Below, piece after piece: positions 23,608 through 34,124 of a DNA stretch of 64,000 bases. This stretch comes from Trifolium pratense (Eukaryota > Streptophyta > Magnoliopsida > Fabales > Fabaceae): contig NC_060060.1 of assembly GCF_020283565.1 (NCBI RefSeq), positions 49,092,015-49,156,014 of the forward strand, read 5' to 3'. Within the stretch, counting starts at the first letter, position 1. Every line of letters begins with the position of its first letter. Below the pieces are notes generated by a model, which was not told the DNA's origin, ran no database searches, and saw nothing but the letters and a program-made list of their open reading frames with translations. The position numbers and the translations under genes are program-made.

Positions 23608-25806
23608 TTACATCCAAATACTAAAAACAGATCCTAAAACCATTACAAACAAAACCCATTTCTGAATAGATAGTTGAATTGAAGATGAAGGAGCTGGAGT
23701 GTCACACAAATTATATCCATACCAAGTGTCACTAGGAATGGAGGTGTTAAAAGTAAATGTAACAGGATCTGCATTGAATCCATAGATCTTCACATTTTCT
23801 GGCTTCCAACCTTTATTATCTGATGAACCAGATCTATATAGATACACATAACAAATTGGAGATGCACATGGTCCATCTATTTGAAATGAATCTGATGAAC
23901 ATTGTTCAAATGTTCTTGAAACCGGATCATCTAGTCTTGGTCCATATACCTGATAAATAAATTGTGTTGGAAAAGAACACACAACAAAAAATTATTTAGA
24001 AGTTTTAAATTAAGCTTCCTTAATTAGCTAATTTTTTCTAAGATGAATTCCGCCGTATCCGGCGAGAAGACAAAATTGACTAATTTTTCGTCAAATCGGA
24101 TTAACTGCAGTCTAATTTTGGGAGCATTCGTACAATTGAGACAATCGTGGTCTTTTGATCGTAATTTGACGGTCCAAATTTTAATATTTTATTATTAATT
24201 TATACCATGCTTGGATATTGGACTGTTCGATCTTAACATATTTTGTGTGAATGCATCAAAAATTTGAACCCAGGCAATCATGGTAGGTTCATAGAATCAC
24301 ATGTTTTTTATTCATATTCCACTTTAAAGTTTTAGTCTGTTGTTCTTATTATATGAAGATAGACGAAATGTCAATAATCATTAGAAATTCACACATATAA
24401 CTTATAAGTGAAAGAGTCAGGATTTGAAGATCGATCACGACATTCGACGTAACAATTTTGACATTTTTATCAGATGAGTTAGAATATATGGACAATTTAA
24501 GGGTCTTCTATTCATATGCATTTTACAAACATAGATTTTCAAAAAATAAAAAATCAAACTAGTGTTTAGCCTAATAGGCTATTATTACTACTAAATATAG
24601 TAAATACTTGCATAAGAGTGTGATGAAATTGAAAACTTTTAATTTTTTTTAGAGATATGTTTCCAAGTTGTTTTCAATTCATATTTTAGTGTTTTCTTGT
24701 TCTATGTTTGGAGTATGACCCATTTTTTGTCACAAAACCAAAACACCTGTTTTATAGAATATACCATATAAAAAATACCTATAGTCTATTCTATTCTATG
24801 TTGCCTAGGTACGGGTACGGTACCGGTATCCGATACCGGTACTGGTACGCGGTACGATATTTTTAAAAAATTTAAGGTACGGGTACGTTAGTATAAAATA
24901 TTAGAAAAATTATTTTTAAGTGATCATGCTTTGAAGATTTAATTTTTTTTGTCTACCGTCTCAACTATTTTCAAAAAAATGAGAGATAATTGAAATATAA
25001 TAAAAAATTATAATATTTTAAGAGATTTTTCAACAGCCAATATGTTTTTTTCGTATTCATCATCATAAATCAACCAAATAAAAATGGGTACGGAATCGGT
25101 GCGTACCATACGAGTACCATGGAGTATCCGGTACTGATACGTACCCGGTACGGGTACTTCACCATTTTAGGAGTACCCATGCTACATAGATTCTATTCTA
25201 TTCCACTCTATACCACTAATAGAAAAAACTCTAAATAAAATAATTTTACATAAATTAATTTGAAGGTAATAATACTCTATTTATTTCTAGGTCATAAAAA
25301 TCAAATTTTTATCATTTTAAAATGTAAGTTATATGTTCTAAGCACCCTTTAAACATTTTCAAACTGTTTTCAACTAATTATTAAAATATGTAAAATAATA
25401 ATAAATAAATAACTAAATAAATAAAAGGAAGGGTAAAGAAAAAAAAACCTGGTTTCCACTAGCATCCCCAAAAGCAATACTGATCTCATCACTAGTAAAC
25501 TTAGGAGAAGAACAGCTTGTTTCTATCCTCACCAAATAAGAACAGTTTTGTTCACCTTTCATCTATTAACCACACATAAATAAATAAATTAACATCACAA
25601 TAAGATTAACAAAAATACTGAAAATAAATAAATAAAAGGGTTATATTGATTAATAAGAAAAATCAAATATTTAAAAGTACCTGGATATAGCCAACATCAA
25701 AGGAGTCTAAAGCATGAGGTTTCAAAGAAACAACAGATTTGGACTCAGAAACTGAAAGGGTAAGAACAGAAGCAAAGCAGAACAAAAACAGAACCATTTT
25801 CATCAT
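23608..25806 (-). CDS. ATS3: Embryo-specific protein 3 (ATS3)-like secreted protein
   Basis: Three exons, 25806-25681, 25562-25449 and 23949-23608, with GT-AG introns, give 193 residues. The start MMKMVLFLFCFASVLTLSVS is a clear signal peptide. The mature part has the ATS3/PLAT-like β-sandwich signatures NCSYLVRIETSC, DEISIAFGDASGNQVYGPRL, CYVYLYRSGSDN-like and DTWYGYNLC, with paired cysteines. A hydrophobic C-terminus (WVLFVMVLGSVFSIWM) could be a GPI-anchor signal or membrane segment. ATS3 was described from embryo-expressed Arabidopsis genes; its biochemical role is not known. Intron 2 is unusually long (1499 bp) because it holds a 394-bp MITE. The reading frame is intact. Confidence 0.9.
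24796..25189. mobile_element. 394-bp hAT-like MITE inside ATS3 intron 2
   Basis: Ends CTATGTTGCCTAGGTACGGG and its imperfect inverse (CTATGTAGCATGGGTACTCC on the opposite strand) bracket an interior with repeated GGTACGGGTAC / GTACCCGTACC words. The flanks have an 8-bp duplication, ATTCTATT, at 24788-24795 and 25190-25197, although the site lies in a short TATTC repeat, so the duplication could be partly chance. Eight bases is typical of hAT elements. Confidence 0.75.
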
Positions 25807-25914
25807 TTTTGCTAAAATAAAATCTTCAACAAAAAAGTGGGGTAGGTTTGAAAAATAGGGTCAAGATGCTACGTTCACTATATTTTGGAACTATCAATGT
25901 TCACTATAGTAAGA

Positions 25915-25922
25915 TATTTATA
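25915..25922 (-). promoter_or_regulatory. TATA box of the ATS3-like gene
   Basis: TATAAATA on the minus strand, within GCATATAAATATC, about 110 bases upstream of the start codon at 25806. The position fits a plant core promoter. No RY (CATGCATG) seed element was recognised close by. Confidence 0.5.
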
Positions 25923-26655
25923 TGCATCACGGAATATAAGGATGAATGAAGGGTTAATATGATGTAACTTGTCCTTGTCTAATTTTCCTATGCTAAAGTT
26001 TGTTTATTTTTTCTTGCTGTACATTTCCTTGTGGTTCACGAGTTTTATTATTAAAATGAATTTACTGGAATCATATAGATAAATTAAATGTGTATGTGTT
26101 TTTTATTTCCAGACATCGAGGTTTAAGAAAAAGCCTTAAAAGCTCATGTCGACCAAATTTGAACATCTCATATGGTAGGTACGTACTTCCTTCATCCTAC
26201 GACGAGTGAGTCGGTTGATTTTACGTATGTCAATGTATAACTTTGACGATAAGGATCGAATCCAGAATCTATTGCATACTATCCAACTCCTTGATCAATA
26301 GACCAAACCTAGTGGCTTAAAAAAATTAATATTTTAAAAATACTCATCGAAACGAATTTAACATCTTATATGTTAATATTTTATTTTACTTATAAGTAGA
26401 AAAATATAGTCAAAGAAATATATATGAATAGTACATATATAATAGTCAGCTGACTCATTTATTGTGGGATAAAGGGAATATTTTTTAAGAATCGGTTTCT
26501 AATAGGCACCTCCATTGAAGCAAAACACAATTGACTACCTAGTGGTTCCATAGTAAGCAATTGTATCCGCTATTAGTAAGATGTATTATGGGTGAGACCC
26601 ATTTAGATCCTTTTCAAAAGTGTTGAATTGGAGGGAATAAATGCTTATTAAATAC

Positions 26656-26686
<31 letters not shown>

Positions 26687-28338
26687 GTTATTTTTTTTTG
26701 ACACATATCAGATAAATATTATTAAAAAATTATAAAAGAGTGATATGTACATGATTACACGTGGTGACTAATTAAGTACTAAATAATGAGGAGCTCCATT
26801 ATGGATGTTCTTACATTCACTTATACATTAAGTATAAATATGTTATGAGAGAGAATGGAGAGGGATTATGATAGGTGTTAATGACAAAATTGACTTAAAA
26901 AATCAACTAAATGCAAGTCAAAGATGGACACAAAAATTTTGATAAGTGTTTTAATTAATTTGTCAATGAATACTCTTAAGACACTAATTTAGTGTTTTTA
27001 TTAATTTTATAATTTAATGTAGCGAATAAATTAACTATGAAGACAATAATACTTTATAAGTTTTTTTTTTGGTACAAATAATACTTTATAAGTTATGAAT
27101 AAGAATACATTATATAAATATATAAATTTTAACTAAAAATATAATAGGCAAGTGGAGTCAGCTGATCCTACCGCCCTACCTCAGTCTGTCCTTCGATGAA
27201 TATAAATTTTTTGAATTTATAGAATCTTAATCCATTTATCACATATAGTTTAATTATAAAACAAAAGATTTAATTTTTTTTTGTCCTTTAAATTTTATAA
27301 TTGTACTATGATTTTAAGGACATGAAGGAGTAGTATAGACGTCAACAAAAATGAAAGTAAATATTCATAAAAATATTCTACTGTTCCCCCCTTTTTATAG
27401 AGATTTTTTTTTTTGAGAAAAATATAGAGACTTATTTCTTCTCAAATTGGAATACATAACTCTATTTATTAATCACTTTTATCAAAATCTTTCCATAGAG
27501 AAACAATATATGCACCTACTACTTTCTTATGCACCTACTTTTTCACATATAAATATAATGACACGACCAACTCAGGGGTAAATGTCTAAAAGCTTACAAC
27601 CGTAAAGTGTACTAAAACCACGACACGATTTTGCATGATGTGAAGAAGCAATAGATGTGTTGAGAAGAAGTAGGTGGCGTGAATTTTCTACAAACATCAC
27701 CTAACCTGATTTTTTTCAATTAATATTTGTTTTCACTCTAACCAATTAGACCATGCCATCTGTAAAAAAAAACTACCTCACGTAAATTTGGTCAAAACAT
27801 GAGTGAGAGGGTGGTAAATTAAAAAAATTAAAGTTGAGCGGTTACGAATGCTCATTTTAAATTTAGAGGTCAAAATCGCACAATTTTAAAACTTTAAGGG
27901 TTAAAAGTAAAATATTAAACCTAAAAAAAAATTTGAATGGTGATTGTTTCGAGTGAAGGTGAGAAAAATACACGAAGAGGGGTTAAGTTGTATTTTTGGT
28001 TTTAAAAACTTTTTCTTCAAAAACATTAACACGAAAACAAACACAAAGACAAGAAAGTAAAGAGAAGAAGAGAGCAAAAGAAACACACATGAAATTTATC
28101 ATGGTTCATACAACAAATCGGGACTAATTTAGTCCTTTCACACGTGAAGGATTTCACTATAATCACATTAATTACAACACACACTAAGAATGTGTTTGGA
28201 TTGATGAAATATAATGGAATTGAGCATAGCAGAATAGACTGGAATGAAATAAATCTTCCATTTCATTGTTTGGATATTTTAGAAAGGGAGTAAATTGCCA
28301 AATACTCCTGAAATTTCAAAATTCGTCAAATACCCACC
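25923..28338. other. Intergenic DNA with repeat scraps
   Basis: Contains a minus-strand tRNA-like SINE fragment at about 26228-26325 (AGGTTTGGTCTATTGATC with box-B-like GGATTCGATCC), a trinucleotide microsatellite, and at 28190-28290 a GTGTTTGGATTGATGAAAT stretch like a hAT MITE remnant. No protein-coding gene is recognised. Confidence 0.5.
26656..26687. repeat. (TTA)n microsatellite
   Basis: About ten uninterrupted TTA/ATT units. Confidence 0.9.
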
Positions 28339-28431
28339 GAAATTTGGAGAATGGAAGAGATTCACCATGTATTGTTCAATTGTCGATTCTCTCAACGACT
28401 GTTTAGGAAAATTTACATTTGGAGGCAAGTG

Positions 28432-28803
28432 TGTTGGATATGCCTTGAAATCTCAGTTACAAGAAGTCAGAAAAATCTTTGTTGAATCTTTTTGCATCTT
28501 TGATGTTTTGAAGATTTTTTTAGGAAAAAAATATATTTTTTTGGAAGACACTCTGACTTGGATTTGTTTTATTTTAAAACAGATTTGTTACTAATTTTTT
28601 GGCATATTATTTTTCTATAAATAGGGAGTGCTTTATTCATAGAAAAATTGAGAGAGAGAGAGAGAGAAAGGGAGCAACAATGTAACACACACTCAATCGG
28701 TTGTTATTATTATTGCTTATTCCGCTTAATTATTTGGTTGCCGTTCTATTGCTCCACACGTCAAGTTCTTCTATTGGTGTGATTTATAGACGAATTCACA
28801 ACA
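28432..28803 (+). repeat. 5' LTR, shortened by an internal deletion
   Basis: 372 bp, TG...CA ends, TATA box in TTCTATAAATAGGGAGTG near 28611, then a GA microsatellite. Compared with the 687-bp 3' LTR it lacks about 315 bp after CAACAATGTA, including a block rich in leader-like sequence. The rest is nearly the same, so the insertion is fairly recent. Confidence 0.9.
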
Positions 28804-29011
28804 ATTGGCGCCCACCGTGGGGCAATCGGAACAATTTGAAGTGAGCACCATGGGTTCTAAGTCGGATATCGAGGGACTTTCCAAAAGCAAATTGGAATTG
28901 TGGAAAGTGAAGATGGAAGCAATTTTAATGTTCGGGATGATGGGTAAAACATGGAGTGTTGTTACCCGGTGCCTCGAAGATAAAGAGTTAATGGAGATTG
29001 CGAAGAAGGTC

Positions 29012-29105
29012 GGCCTGGAGAGGCGGTGGTAATAATACTCAACATCAGCCTGGAGAGGCGGTGGTAATAATACTCAACATCAGCCTGGAGAGGCGGTGCT
29101 AAGAA
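29012..29105 (+). repeat. Short tandem array in the copia gag remnant
   Basis: Three copies of a unit of about 35 bp starting GCCTGGAGAGGCGGTG, the last diverged. A second, looser array of about 115-bp units (GGGGCTGAAGAGGG..., GGGAGCAAGCG...) runs from about 29890 to 30300 in the same element. Confidence 0.8.
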
Positions 29106-30363
29106 TACTCGGGTTACTTCTGAAACAACAACTTTATTATTATGTAGAGGTGCTAGTGGAAGTTGAGAACCGGTGGAGTATTTGGGTCATGGACTTTTGA
29201 TGCTCCTATCACATGTGTTCAAAGAATGAATACTATGAGACTCTAGAGTTAGTTGAAGGTGGAGTTGTTCATCTTGAAAACGGGAAAGCTTGAAGTTTCA
29301 AGGTATGGGTTCAGTTTGTCTTACGAAGTTTGACAATCGTGAGTTTCTTTACACGATGTGAGGTATGTTTCTGAACTTAGATGCAAAGATAGTTGGTCAT
29401 GCATCTATAACTAGTGGTGATTCTCATAATGTGGTTGAGTTTTGGGACTTCGGGTGGACCTGTTAGTGACATGGGTTTAGTTAGACTAGTGAACAAGGTT
29501 TACTAGGTGTTGAACTGAACTGGAATTGTTGGAGACTAACAATAGCTTGAAGTATGTTTCAGAGGAGTTGAATAGGTCTTGCGTGTTACAAGGTGGAGAT
29601 CATGGTGGGTATACTTTGGTGGAAACTCAGTTTGAGGTGGAGTCTTCCAATAGTGGTAGACAGTCAACATTAGCTCTTGGTTATCTAATCGGAGATAGGG
29701 AGGAGAGTGGTATTGTTGAACCAAAGGGGATGACCATGGAGACCTTGTGGGTTATGTTTCAATTGTGGCTGAAGAAGTGCAAGACCTTGAGAGGATCTTC
29801 AGGGAGGCAATTGAAAGCAACAGGTGATCAGACTTGGTAACTTGTGAGACTGCTGGAGGTAGTTGGATACAAGGAGAGTTTGATGTTGCAGCTTGTGGAA
29901 CCGCCTAAAATTCCAAGGTTGGTTTGGAGCCAAGCAAAACTTCGAGAGTACGGAAGGCATTCCGGGGTCGAAGAGTGGTGAAGGCTTGTAGGGCTATCGC
30001 AAAAATCCATGGATAGTCGGAGGCAAGCGATTCTTCAGGAGGACGGAGAAGGCACAATCCGGGGGCTGAAGAGGGATGGTGGAGCTTGTTGAGCTATCTA
30101 AAATTCCGATGATAGTTGGGAGCAAGCGTTTCTTCAGGGAGGTACGAAGTTGACCACTTCGGAGTCTGAAGAGGGTGCGGTGAATCTTGTGGGGCTACCT
30201 AAAATCCTATGGTAGTGGGATGCAAGATCTTCATAAGAGCGGAAGGCATTCCGAGGATGAAGAGGGAGGTACAATCCGGTGATCTTGAATAGAAGATTCA
30301 AGATGGAGAGAGCAGCACGGTGGTTGATGGGATCACCATCGATTTAAAGGCAAGGTGGAGAAT

Positions 30364-31050
30364 TGTTGGATATGCCTTGAAATCTCAGTTACAAGAAGTC
30401 AGAAAAATCTTTGTTGAATCTTTTTGCATCTTTGATGTTTTGAAGATTTTTTAGGAAAAAAATATATTTTTTTGGAAGACACTCTGACTTGGATTTGTTT
30501 TATTTTAAAACAGATTTGTTACTAATTTTTTGGCATATTATTTTTCTATAAATAGGGAGTGCTTTATTCATAGAAAAATTGAGAGAGAGAGAGAGAGAAA
30601 GGGAGCAACAATGTAGAGGCAAGGATTAGGGTTTGCCACCACACAAGGGCTAGAGTTTTAGAGAGGAAAGAAAGTTTTCTCTTGGTATAACTCTAGGGTG
30701 GGAGAACTATCTTTGTGGTACACCTTGGGAAACACTTATCAAATTGAGTCTCTTGGCCACGGGAAGAGATTCGGGATTTGGGTAGAATTAGGATTAATTC
30801 TTGTAACTCAATTGGAACTCTTTGTAAAGTTACTCATTTGATATAGTGGAACGGAGGGGCTGCTCTCTCCCCCAGGCTAGGTCATTATTGGACCGAACTG
30901 GGTAAACAAATATTGTGTTCTTTCTTCTCCTTTATCTTGTTTATCGGTTGTTATTATTATTGCTTATTCCGCTTAATTATTTGGTTGCCGTTCTATTGCT
31001 CCACACGTCAAGTTCTTCTATTGGTGTGATTTATAGACGAATTCACAACA
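30364..31050 (+). repeat. 3' LTR, full length
   Basis: 687 bp, TGTTGGATATGCC...CACAACA. It shares its first 250 and last 115 or so bases with the 5' LTR. The extra middle part (about 30617-30940) is what the 5' LTR has lost. Confidence 0.9.
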
Positions 31051-31525
31051 AAGTGGATAATATTTTTTTGAAAATACTTGGAGCCATCATTTCAATCTCT
31101 TTTGGCAATTTGGTGAAAGGCAAGAAAGGTCCCAAGGCGAGACATTTGATTTGGCTTACTACAACATGATGTCTTTGGCGTCTCCGAAATAATATTATGT
31201 TTAGAGGTATTTTCTAAATTTCCTTGCACTTGTTGATCAAATTATGTATATTTCGTTGTTTTGATTTCTAGTTAGAATTGAGAACAACATTCCCTACGAT
31301 TATGTTGATTGGTGTAATAACCTTTTAGTTTTTCTTCATAGCATGTTTATATATATAAAAAAAAACCAAGGCTATACAGCCACTAAGGATGTAATAAGAG
31401 TATAAGAAAATATTATAAATATATATTAGTTTCTTCTAAAGATTATCGATATAACTCACTTCTCACGACAACAACAATATACCATAGACAAAAAATTTGT
31501 TTCTCTTTTTATTAAATAGTAACCG

Positions 31526-31544
31526 ACCCGTGCGATGCACGGGT
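31526..31544 (-). other. Helitron 3'-terminal hairpin
   Basis: Perfect palindrome with 8-bp arms and a 3-base loop, 10 bases from the putative 3' end. Helitron 3' ends typically carry such a GC-rich hairpin just before CTRR. Confidence 0.7.
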
Positions 31545-31587
31545 TTGTAGTGACCTCATTTATATGTCAAGCATGATTGTTGCCAAT

Positions 31588-33870
31588 TGTAACACTCAAA
31601 CCCATTATTTATATATTTCTACCTTTAGTAAAATCTTTTTCAAAATACGCAACGGAAAATCACATTTAATTTATTGAATATCGGTTCGAGTATTACACTC
31701 CTCTATCAAAATAATACTAATGTAATTAATTAGTAAAAACAGTGTTTATACAAATCTTTGAATCAAATAATGTATTTATTGATTATACAAAACAACCTAG
31801 ACAATAGACTTTATATACAATATAAAACCCTTTCCCGTGTCACAATCAGAGCAGAGCTTCACCGACGACTCGACATCGAATACCACAAAACCTGTAAATC
31901 TGGACCCCCAACGGTCCAGCACATAACACATAAAAGAGAGTTAGACAACATACTCAAAATATAAGTGTAAGTAAATGGTACTTAAACACTTCTTCATAAA
32001 AACATGCATAATCATACATTATACATATATATCACCATCATTCATGCATATTCATATATCATTCATATACTTCATTTATCACATAATCAATCATCCACAA
32101 TTATACACCAAACATATAGTTTCACGTCGTCTCGGACAATACCAAAACATCAACAATTATCACATAACTCAATTACAAATAGGAATATACATAAAGTTCC
32201 TAATGTAATCTAACACCACAAATACCTTGTTCAGATTATGGTCATGACGGACCCTGCGTTGTTCATTTTATAGTCATGACGGACTCTGCTCCTCACATAC
32301 GGATTAACAATCAACATTTACCAAGTATGTGTCAAACATCATTTATCATAAAATGCACACATAATCCCTAATGCAATCTAATGCTTCACATTCATGTTAT
32401 GTCCTCTAGACACCTCTAATGCATGTGGTACCATCTTCTTTATTAGAGTATCTCACCTCTAATATCCTTCTTTATCAAACAAATATAGTTCGATATCCTT
32501 CTTTATTGGACAAGCCAATATCCCTAAATATTCATGATGCATGCACTCAAAACTCATGAATATATTCATCAATAATTTTGGCATATAGCCCATCAACAAT
32601 AACGTGGAACACTATCCAACGTCCGTCTTTATTAAGATAATCAATACCTTAATATCCTTCTTTATCGAATAACATAATTCGATATACTTCTTTATTAGAA
32701 TAACATAATTCTAATATCCTTCTTTATTAAGTTGATTAACACCTTAATATACTTCTTTGACATTTAAACAAACATCATCAACACAATCAGCAACAATTAT
32801 ATTCCACACATATAATTAACAATTCATCACAATACAAATTAATCATGGTTATAAACAATCAGTAGCATTTAAAACCATCAAACAACAGTTCAGGTAATAC
32901 CCCTACTAACACAGAGTACCCCTACTATACCAGAGAACCCCTACTACAAATAACAGTTCAGGTAATACCCTTACTAACACATAAAACCCCTACTATCATG
33001 CAAGAACACCTGCTAGCACATAGAACCCCTACTATCATGCAAGAACCCTTACTAGCACATAGAACCCCTACTATTATGCAGATGACTCCTGCTAACACAT
33101 AGAACCCCTACTATCATGCAGATGACTCCTGCTAACACAGAGGAAAGGAATCTACTCAAAAAATCCAAGTTTGATGTTCTAAATCCCAAATAAGTTTGAT
33201 TTCACGTGTAACCAACATGTATAGACTCAAAAGGACGGTTCATTTCACCGATCTACCATTTTTACTACGAAAAAGTAGAGATTTACCATTTTTAGCTCAA
33301 AAGCTCAAGAACACAACAACTCAAATCAAAACATAACAAATACCCAATTTTAACCCACAAATTCGTTCATACTACATGTTAAAAGTATATTAAACATGTT
33401 ATGAACATTCTCTATCATTTTCTTTAAGAAAATCACCCAAAAACTCAAACGAAAATGGGGTGGAGAAAGTTCGGGTACGGAGAAATCGACATTCTCCCCT
33501 TTCTCGTATCACCCACGAATATGAAATCTACTCTCTTACCTGGATTCGAAGAAAACTCGAAGATTTGCTCTTGGATCTTCACTTTCCTTCTTGCCCTAGC
33601 TCACCCATGCTCTTCCTTCTCTCTAAGCTCCAAGACAAAGAGAAAAATATGAGTTTTCTCTCTCTACCTTGCCCTATATGGGCGCCCCTCACATGCCAAG
33701 GCCCATTGGGCCTCAAGCCCAATAGCTTGGCCCAACTCGCGTTAACTCTCACTAACTCGCGCGTTAACTAAAGTACTCGATAAATAACTTAAAGTTACTA
33801 TCTTACTTAAAAACCACATCACCAAATAATTAAACACTTAAATAGTGAATAATAAATTTGGGTCGTTACA
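31588..33870. repeat. Solo LTR, 2283 bp, with target duplication
   Basis: Ends TGTAACACTCAAACCC and TTGGGTCGTTACA, flanked by a perfect 5-bp duplication CCAAT (31583-31587, 33871-33875). The terminal sequences match those of 40807-42021 in inverted orientation. The interior has two tandem arrays: ATATCCTTCTTTATT-type units at about 32415-32770 and AACCCCTACTA-type units at about 32895-33140. No gag-pol lies inside. TGTAAC...GTTACA ends resemble chromovirus (Tekay-like) LTRs, which is inference. Its true transcription direction was not established. Confidence 0.85.
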
Positions 33871-34124
33871 CCAATCATGGTTGATATGAGTCAAAGTAAG
33901 CTAAAAAGAACTATATGATTTTGATCAAATTGGTAATATCATTGATATCATAATATTTCCTACAAAGCATAGTCATTAAATGGCCTTTAAAAAAGCATGT
34001 CTTTGTTAGAGAACTCCACTATAAGACTCAAAGCATCAGAGCAAGATGAAAAAACTCAAAAAGTAGACAAATTCAATTTTGTTCCACATATTACATAAAA
34101 AGTTCCAAAAGGAGTTTAGGAAAT

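Larger units (their letters stand above)
28432..31050 (+). mobile_element. Complete non-autonomous Ty1/copia element, 2619 bp
   Basis: Both LTRs, a primer site, a purine tract and a perfect 5-bp target duplication (AAGTG at 28427-28431 and 31051-31055) are present. The 5' LTR is 28432-28803 and the 3' LTR 30364-31050. The primer site TTGGCGCCCACCGTGGGG starts at 28805; it looks lysine-tRNA-like, not initiator-Met-like. The interior holds a copia gag start (LSKSKLELWKVKMEAIL, about 28880), a decayed protease region (CSYHMCSKNEYYETLELVEG in one frame, about 29205-29265), and repeats. The tract AAGGTGGAGAAT precedes the 3' LTR. With no pol it must rely on another element's proteins. Confidence 0.92.
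28339..31340 (+). pseudogene. LINE ORF2 C-terminal remnant (zf-RVT), split by a retrotransposon
   Basis: Before the copia insertion (28352-28431) the plus strand reads EEIHHVLFNCRFSQRLFRKI; after it (31056-31215) it continues with GKKGPKARHLIWLTTT, an in-frame TGA, then RRNNIMFRG-like sequence. This is the zinc-binding domain at the C-terminus of plant LINE reverse transcriptases, and the same motif order occurs in the better copy at 45060-45596. It ends in a TATATA/poly-A tail near 31350-31365. It is a dead relic: truncated at 5', interrupted, and carrying a stop. Confidence 0.8.

Noticed and set aside
32895..33140. Regularly spaced repeats as a CRISPR-like array
   Set aside because: Units are contiguous, variable and lie in a plant LTR; no cas genes and a eukaryotic context.
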